From Rhodoluna sp. (lineage in GTDB: Bacteria; Actinomycetota; Actinomycetes; Actinomycetales; Microbacteriaceae), in contig JAGNYY010000033.1 of NCBI GenBank assembly GCA_017984715.1, positions 1-6,826 of the forward strand: 6,826 nucleotides of DNA. Direction: 5' to 3'. Positions 6,134 through 6,826 of the stretch are shown here, piece by piece (the stretch's first letter is position 1; every line of letters begins with the position of its first letter). Below the pieces are notes generated by a model. That model saw only the letters and a list, made by a program, of their open reading frames with translations. It was not told the DNA's origin and did not search any database. Position numbers and translations under genes: made by a program.

Positions 6134-6826
6134 TGCTGTCTAACCAGATCATCGAAGAAGTCGTTCAGCGGGCCCTTAACGAGGATGCGCCATGGGGAGA
6201 TGTGACTAGCGAGCACCTCATCCCAGCGAATGCCACCGCGACCGCTGAGTTGTCTGCCCGCGAGGCTGGCGTCTTCAGTGGTGCGGATGTGTTCGCGGCA
6301 GCGTTTTTGCTAACGGACCCATCCCTTGATGTTCAGCTGTTTCTCGAGGATGGCGACACCTTCGTGGCTGGTCAAGAACTTGGCGTAGTCACCGGTTCGG
6401 CGCGCGCCGTGTTGACCGCAGAACGAATCGGTCTCAACTTTGTTCAGCGCATGAGCGGCATCGCAACCTTGACCGCCAAGTATGTCGAAGCGGTGGCCGG
6501 CACCAAAGCCCGCATCGTAGACACTCGAAAGACCACTCCTGGCTTGCGAGCGTTTGAGCGTCACTCCGTGGTTTCCGGCGGCGGTCGCAACCACCGCTTC
6601 AGCTTGTCTGATGCCGTGATGGCAAAAGATAACCACCTAGCGATTCTGACCGCTGGCGGCAAGGACCTAACCACCGAACTTCGTCGCGTGAAGAACGAAC
6701 TGCCACACACCATGAAGCTCGAGGTCGAGGTCGATCGTCTCGACCAAATTCCGGCCGTTTTGGCAGCCGGCGTCGACATAATCATGCTCGACAACTTCAA
6801 CTTGGATGATCTGCGCGCAGGCGTAG
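6133..6826 (+). CDS. nadC: Nicotinate-nucleotide diphosphorylase (quinolinate phosphoribosyltransferase) NadC, 3' truncated by window
   Basis: The first 231 codons are present and the frame is still open at the window edge (last full codon GTA, 6823-6825). The family is about 280 residues, so roughly 50 are missing. NadC converts quinolinate and phosphoribosyl pyrophosphate to nicotinate mononucleotide, releasing CO2 and pyrophosphate, the step after NadA. The N-terminal domain shows EDAPWGDVTSE (17-27). The barrel shows AERIGLNFVQRMSGIATLT (96-114), VDTRKTTPG (129-137), SGGGRNHRFSLSDAV (148-162), KDNH (165-168), KLEVEVD (195-201) and the phosphate-loop-type DIIMLDNF (215-222). These carry the conserved arginine, lysine, histidine and acidic residues of the quinolinate and PRPP site. 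The start codon overlaps the nadB stop by one base, so all three enzymes are on one message. In C. glutamicum a cysteine desulfurase-like gene, nadS, follows nadC; whether it does here cannot be seen. Confidence 0.96.
   Translation, partial: MLSNQIIEEVVQRALNEDAPWGDVTSEHLIPANATATAELSAREAGVFSGADVFAAAFLLTDPSLDVQLFLEDGDTFVAGQELGVVTGSARAVLTAERIGLNFVQRMSGIATLTAKYVEAVAGTKARIVDTRKTTPGLRAFERHSVVSGGGRNHRFSLSDAVMAKDNHLAILTAGGKDLTTELRRVKNELPHTMKLEVEVDRLDQIPAVLAAGVDIIMLDNFNLDDLRAGV

Noticed and set aside
6824..6826. Apparent TAG at the window end as a nadC stop.
   Set aside because: The nadC frame reads GTA at 6823-6825, so the TAG is out of frame. The protein is also about 50 residues short of the family length.
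1..6826. tRNA or rRNA genes, insertion sequences, CRISPR arrays, integration sites or riboswitches.
   Set aside because: Nearly all bases are accounted for by recognisable coding sequence, and the one 94-base gap holds only the inverted repeat and promoter-like elements.

Overview
The window looks like a chromosomal piece of an actinobacterium, most likely Microbacteriaceae or a close relative. The evidence is a split (CrtYe/CrtYf) cyclase next to a CrtEb-type lycopene elongase, an actinobacterial NrtR/NdnR-type Nudix regulator heading the NAD operon, a long-form NadA, GTG and TTG starts, and a base composition that looks mid-50s % G+C by eye. The placement below phylum is inference. Genes are packed tightly, and only one non-coding stretch (2514-2607) exceeds 10 bases.

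Region 1 (1-1514, + strand) is the 3' end of a carotenoid operon. It holds the last nine codons of an upstream gene, then crtYe, crtYf and crtEb, joined by ATGA and GTGA start/stop overlaps. Together they should elongate lycopene with C5 units and cyclise the ends to make a C50 carotenoid of the decaprenoxanthin/sarcinaxanthin type. The ring type cannot be read from the sequence.

Region 2 (1521-2513, - strand) is one uninterrupted 330-residue frame joining a GNAT acetyltransferase domain to a SprT-like zinc metalloprotease domain. Its stop is six bases from the crtEb stop, so the two transcription units converge with no room for an intergenic terminator.

Region 3 (2514-2607) is a divergent promoter region with a striking 48-bp inverted repeat (16 of 19 arm positions match). 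It is the best candidate for an operator.

Region 4 (2608-6826, + strand) is a de novo NAD operon: a Nudix-winged-helix regulator, nadA, nadB and the first 231 codons of nadC. NadB oxidises aspartate to iminoaspartate, NadA condenses this with dihydroxyacetone phosphate to quinolinate, and NadC converts quinolinate to nicotinate mononucleotide. The regulator's Nudix box has lost its catalytic residues, which suits a ligand sensor that represses its own operon.

I found no RNA gene, mobile element or CRISPR array, and no wholly unknown system. The points most worth a second look are the operator architecture and the GNAT-SprT fusion.
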